Assembly (NCBI RefSeq): GCF_015840715.1 | Contig: NZ_CP060397.1 | Location: 1,426,001-1,490,000, forward strand | Direction of reading: 5' to 3' | From: Synechococcus sp. CBW1004 | GTDB lineage: Bacteria; Cyanobacteriota; Cyanobacteriia; PCC-6307; Cyanobiaceae | DNA length: 64,000 bases | In this document: positions 60,396 to 64,000 of the stretch, in pieces | How positions within the stretch are numbered: position 1 is the first letter of the stretch | Layout of the letters: each line of letters opens with the position of its first letter | Position numbers and translations under genes: made by a program | Notes under the pieces: model-generated | Databases searched by the model: none | The model's input: the letters and a program-made list of their open reading frames with translations, nothing else | What the model was told of the DNA's origin: nothing

Positions 60396-61466
60396 TCAGG
60401 GCGACGGCGACGCGTGCGGGTACACCTGCAGCCAGTCCCGCGCCATGTCCACCACGATCCAGCCCCGCTCGCGGGCCCGATCGAGCGCCTTGGCGAGCCG
60501 GCCAACCCGGCTGTCGCGGTCATAGGCCCATTCCCGGCGGGCGTCGTTGTGGTGCACCAGAAGAGCCAGGCGCGGGCCGGTCCCGGCGGTGGCCCACTCG
60601 AGCATCTGCAGGTCGCCGTCGGAGTTGCCGAAGGCCGCCACGGGCCGGCGGCCGAGCACCTGCTGAATCGCAATCGGCTTGTTGGGCCCATCTGTCACCG
60701 CCTCGATCGCAGGCAGGCGCAGGAGGCGCGGTGCCTGGCCAGGTGCATGGGTCCAGGCGAGCGCCAGCCTCGTGCCGATCACCTGCTCGGGCGGGATGCC
60801 GTACACCACCTCGCTCCAAGGCCGCATGAACTCCGTGTCGCCACCGGAGACGATCACCGTGCGGAAACCGGCTGAGCGCAGCAGGGCCAGCAGCTCCAGC
60901 ATCGGCTGGAACACCATCGCCGTGTACGGCAACCCTGTGCGCGGATGGCGGGCCGTGGCCAGCCAGCGGCGCACCTCGGCGGCGTAGGCGTCGGTGTCCA
61001 TGCCGGCGGAGCAGACCGGCAGCAGCGTCGCCAGCGCCGTCGCCCCCTGGGCCAGCAGGGCATCCACATCACCGCGCAACGCCGAGGCGTAGGGCTCCTG
61101 CCGGCGCCACTCTGCAGGCACAGGCGCCATGGCCTGGATCCTGTCCACGCAGAACTGGAAGGGGAAATACAGGGGCTGCTCACTCCAGAGGGTGCCGTCG
61201 TTGTCGAACACGGCCAGGCGCTCCTGCGGTGGGATCGCCCCGGGGCCCGTCGGCAGGGTCGCCCGCCGCACGAAGCGCAGCAGGGCGGTCTTGGTGCGAC
61301 CCCCGCGCCAGGAGGGAAGGGGATCGGCAGCCGCAGCAACAGGGGGAGCCGTCGGCGCGGCGGAGGGAGAGGGCGCTGCGACCTGAGCCACCGAGGCAGG
61401 CGAGGGAGCGGCGGCGGCGATCAGGCTCAGGGCCAGGCCCGCCGCCGTGGCGCGCAGACAACGCAT
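60396..61466 (-). CDS. Secreted HAD-superfamily hydrolase
   Basis: A 356-residue protein with a signal peptide (ATAAGLALSLIAAAAPSPAS), an Ala/Pro linker and a HAD domain: RLAVFDNDGTLWSEQPLYFP (motif I DxDGT), TVIVSGGDTEFM (motif II) and VAAFGNSDGDLQMLEWA (motif IV DGD). A helical cap lies between. It is probably a periplasmic phosphatase; substrate unknown. Convergent with the previous gene. Confidence 0.88.
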   Translation of the reverse strand: MRCLRATAAGLALSLIAAAAPSPASVAQVAAPSPSAAPTAPPVAAAADPLPSWRGGRTKTALLRFVRRATLPTGPGAIPPQERLAVFDNDGTLWSEQPLYFPFQFCVDRIQAMAPVPAEWRRQEPYASALRGDVDALLAQGATALATLLPVCSAGMDTDAYAAEVRRWLATARHPRTGLPYTAMVFQPMLELLALLRSAGFRTVIVSGGDTEFMRPWSEVVYGIPPEQVIGTRLALAWTHAPGQAPRLLRLPAIEAVTDGPNKPIAIQQVLGRRPVAAFGNSDGDLQMLEWATAGTGPRLALLVHHNDARREWAYDRDSRVGRLAKALDRARERGWIVVDMARDWLQVYPHASPSP

Positions 61467-61622
61467 CGGCTCACTCCCGAGGCGAGAGGCGGCCCGACCG
61501 TAGGCACGGGACGCTCCAGGAGCCCGTCCCCCTTGCCAGGGCGGAACCGCCCTGCGACGCAGCCACCGGCGTCCTGACCAGGCGAGCGCGGCCCTCAGTC
61601 AGGGCCAGCCGGCTGACGGGGC

Positions 61623-64000
61623 TCATCGGTCGGGCGCACGGATGTCGCCCAGGAGCCGACGCCCCTGCAGCGGCTCCAGCCACAGCAGCACCGCCAGCCA
61701 GTGGATCAGCACCGCCCACCACAGCGAGCCGGTGATGCTGTAAGCCAGGGCGCAGACCAGGCCCAGCAGGCTGCACTGGAGCAGGAAGCGCGGATCGTCG
61801 AACAGCAGGCGCCCCTGCGGATACCAGAGGCGGCCCGCCAGGGGGTGATACAGCACGAACAGGCCGGTGCTCAGCGCGATCCAGGGCCCCACCTGCAGCG
61901 GTGTCAGCCCGGCCAGGGGATGGGGCAGCAGCAGCCCCCGGAACAGCAGCTCCTCGCCGAAGGCGGGCATCAGCGCAGTGGCCACGCCGCGCCGGAGCAA
62001 GCGGGGCAGCGGCGGCCAGCTCCAGGTGCGCGGCAGCAGACCATCGCGCCGGCCGAGCCACAGGGCCAGCGGCGCATAGACCGCCAGGAGCAGCAGCGGC
62101 CAGGCGATGCCGGCGGCCTGCGGTGGCGGGAACAGGGCGTCGCCGAGGCGGGCCACCAGGGTGCCGGCCACCGGCAGCTGGCCCAGAAGGATGGTGGGTG
62201 CGACGGGCTCCAGGCGGGGATCAGCGCCGGGGATCTGGTTGGTGCGCAGCAGTTGCAGGGGCAGGCCGGCCCGGAGCAGTTCGGCCGCGAGGCTGTCGTG
62301 GGCGCCGCGAGGCAGCAGCGACCGCCAGCTGAGCAGCACATCCAGAGGCTTCTGACTGGCCTGGAACGTCCCGCGCTCGCCCGCCAGCACCAGGCGGCTG
62401 TTGTGCACCCAGTCGGCGCGCACCCGGCCGAAGGGGGTGAGCAGATGGTCGAGAGCCTGGCCCAGCCGTCGCAGACGCTCGCGCTCGGCCGCGCTGGCCG
62501 GCACGACGGCTTGCCGGGCAGGCGGATCCACGAGCGAGACCTCCGCCTGCCCAGGGCCCTGCTGCTGCAGCTGCTGCAGGGCGATCCACAGGGCCTGGGC
62601 GGAATCCTGCACGCAGGAGGTGGCGGCGGTCACCAGCGCCACCCCCCGGCCATCGCCGCTGCGGTAGCGCGCCGCCAGCAGCTCCGCCTGCAGGGCGATG
62701 GCATCGAGCACCTGCGGGCCGAGCGGGATCAGCGCATCGGAGAAGGGGCGCGTGCCGAGCCAGCCGCGCTGCAGATTGCCGCCGTAGGCACTCCAGTCCT
62801 GGCTGCCGGCGACGATGCCGTTGGGATTGTTGGCATAGATCTGGTGGTACCGGATCTGCAGGCGCGGCTGGCCGCTGAACGGATCCTCCACCACGCGGGC
62901 CTCGCCGAAGGCGAAGTGGCCGGTGACGGTCCAGCCCGAGACCGGTTCGCCATCAGCGCCGCCGATGCCGCCGAACAGATGCATCAGCAGGGCCCGATCG
63001 CCCGGCTGCCATTGCAGCGGGGCCGCCCCGTCAGGCAGCAGGGCGGTGCTGGCGAGGGTGCCGCGGATCAGCTGCGGCGGACTCCAGCTGCTGCGCAACA
63101 GCCCAGAGAGGCTGGCCTCGGTGCCGCGGATCTGCTGCCGGGGCCGGGGCGTGAGCAGGGCGCGCGGCTCGAGCGCCTGAGCGGTGAACACACCGTCAGC
63201 GGCGGGGGCTCCCTGGATCCACCAGCCCTCGCGATTCGCCTCCGATCGCTCCAGGCCGCTGGGATCGAACATCCTCCGGCCGAAGCGGTCGGGTGGCAGC
63301 AGCGGCACGCGGATCGTCTCGCGCGGACCATCGAAACGACCGCTCCGGCGGTCGTAGTGACGCACCCACCACAGACCATCCGTCTGGCTGTCGTTCGCAC
63401 GGCCCTCGAAGCGCACCAGAGCCTGCCAGCGGCCGCTGATCTGCACCGGAGGCCGGGCGATGCGCACCTGGTCGCCACGGCGCTGCACACCCTCCAGAAG
63501 CACCGTGAGGTCATCGGCGGGCCTGGCCCCCGCCAGCGACTGCAGCGGCCCTACCTGCCCGCGGCCGTCGAGGCGGCTGGGCACCACATCGCCGCGAGCG
63601 GCCAAGCGGCGGGCGGCCTCTCCGAAACGGATGTCGGTGGTGACGGCCCGCACCAGGCGTTGCAGCGCCGGATCCTCGGCCCAGAGCAGGCGCAGGCGCC
63701 GGCCGACCCAGTCCTGGGCATCGGCCGGGGCCTGCTCCAGCTCGATCCACACCCAGTCCTCGCGCGGGGCCACAGGGCCGGCCAGCTCCTCCGGGGTCGG
63801 GAGAATCAGCCGGCCGAGCCACTCGGCACTGGGGCGGTAAAGATCAGCGCGGGGCCTCAGGCTGAGCGGATAGCTCTCTGGCCGACTCCAGGGGGACTGC
63901 AGCGCCAGGGCCTCGCTGCTCACGGGCAGCGGCTGGGTGGGGGTGCCCACGGACGGAGGCGAGGCGGCCGATGGCAGCCAGGCCAGCCCGCTCAGCAGCA
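61623..64000 (-). CDS. CPBP-family intramembrane protease with large N-terminal domain (5' end outside window)
   Basis: At least 790 residues; the coding frame continues past the right edge through a hydrophobic LLSGLAWLPSAAS segment that looks like a signal peptide. The first 500 residues are soluble, with a repeated beta-rich part (YPLSLRPRADLYRPSAEWLG, GVALVTAATSCVQDSAQALW). The C-terminal 230 residues have several spans and the CPBP/Abi motif FGEELLFRGLLLPH (EExxxR), then FVLYHPLAGRLWY (His). CPBP proteases process proteins within the membrane; the target is unknown. Confidence 0.86.
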   Translation of the reverse strand, partial: LLSGLAWLPSAASPPSVGTPTQPLPVSSEALALQSPWSRPESYPLSLRPRADLYRPSAEWLGRLILPTPEELAGPVAPREDWVWIELEQAPADAQDWVGRRLRLLWAEDPALQRLVRAVTTDIRFGEAARRLAARGDVVPSRLDGRGQVGPLQSLAGARPADDLTVLLEGVQRRGDQVRIARPPVQISGRWQALVRFEGRANDSQTDGLWWVRHYDRRSGRFDGPRETIRVPLLPPDRFGRRMFDPSGLERSEANREGWWIQGAPAADGVFTAQALEPRALLTPRPRQQIRGTEASLSGLLRSSWSPPQLIRGTLASTALLPDGAAPLQWQPGDRALLMHLFGGIGGADGEPVSGWTVTGHFAFGEARVVEDPFSGQPRLQIRYHQIYANNPNGIVAGSQDWSAYGGNLQRGWLGTRPFSDALIPLGPQVLDAIALQAELLAARYRSGDGRGVALVTAATSCVQDSAQALWIALQQLQQQGPGQAEVSLVDPPARQAVVPASAAERERLRRLGQALDHLLTPFGRVRADWVHNSRLVLAGERGTFQASQKPLDVLLSWRSLLPRGAHDSLAAELLRAGLPLQLLRTNQIPGADPRLEPVAPTILLGQLPVAGTLVARLGDALFPPPQAAGIAWPLLLLAVYAPLALWLGRRDGLLPRTWSWPPLPRLLRRGVATALMPAFGEELLFRGLLLPHPLAGLTPLQVGPWIALSTGLFVLYHPLAGRLWYPQGRLLFDDPRFLLQCSLLGLVCALAYSITGSLWWAVLIHWLAVLLWLEPLQGRRLLGDIRAPDR

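Overview
The window looks like chromosome from a GC-rich picocyanobacterium of the Cyanobium/Synechococcus type. Evidence: long HPF of the LrtA type, Ycf46-type ATPase, YlqD, DUF2808, cyanobacterial SLH-type porin, GluQRS next to HU, the rpmH-rnpA-PH-yidC-DUF177-ycf46 cluster, and GCGATCGC palindromes in core genes. This is an inference from gene content; no rRNA or other phylogenetic marker is in the window.

Layout. 1-9.5 kb: a Phd/PIN toxin-antitoxin pair, a photolyase/cryptochrome, a polar amino-acid ABC transporter (binding protein fused to permease, ATPase divergent), an outer-membrane porin, queA, and the E2 subunit of pyruvate dehydrogenase. 9.5-30.7 kb: an integrated genomic island. 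It is bounded by a 17-bp direct repeat (16/17 identical) derived from the first codons of the E2 gene, with paired GTTCCAAC arm-type sites just inside both ends and a tyrosine recombinase next to the right end. 30.7-64 kb: core genome with a VOC protein, ylqD, acyl-CoA/ACP synthetase, lipB, lrtA/hpf, deoC, recO, transporters, glycosyltransferases, sppA, aroH, the rpmH-rnpA-yidC cluster, ycf46, glgX, HU, gluQRS, an SDR, a secreted HAD hydrolase and a CPBP-type membrane protease cut by the right edge.

The island has two parts. The left, GC-rich part (9.5-21.9 kb) carries an HNH nuclease between two related single-span membrane proteins, a complete type I restriction-modification operon (hsdM-hsdS-hsdR plus a YgjP-like metallopeptidase), an XRE regulator with repeated operator-like sites, and a Rad52/DdrA-like annealing protein. 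The right, AT-rich part (21.9-30.6 kb) carries rmuC, phage-like hypothetical genes, a run of tiny ribbon-helix-helix-like proteins, and then the most unusual structure in the window: an array of six co-oriented small orphan genes, each preceded by a copy of a repeat (four 53-bp type A, two about 143-bp type B). Two of the repeats are preceded by remnants of the C-terminus of an HNH nuclease. The array looks like gene cassettes, but the repeats do not match integron attC sites and no integron integrase is present.

Working together: LipB supplies lipoyl groups to E2, and before insertion E2, VOC, ylqD, the acyl synthetase and lipB would have been neighbours in one orientation. The island now supplies the E2 start codon and upstream region, so E2 expression may depend on island DNA. 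The island reads as a defence and recombination island (type I R-M, HNH nuclease, annealing protein, RmuC, integrase) with a cassette-like accumulation zone of unknown function.
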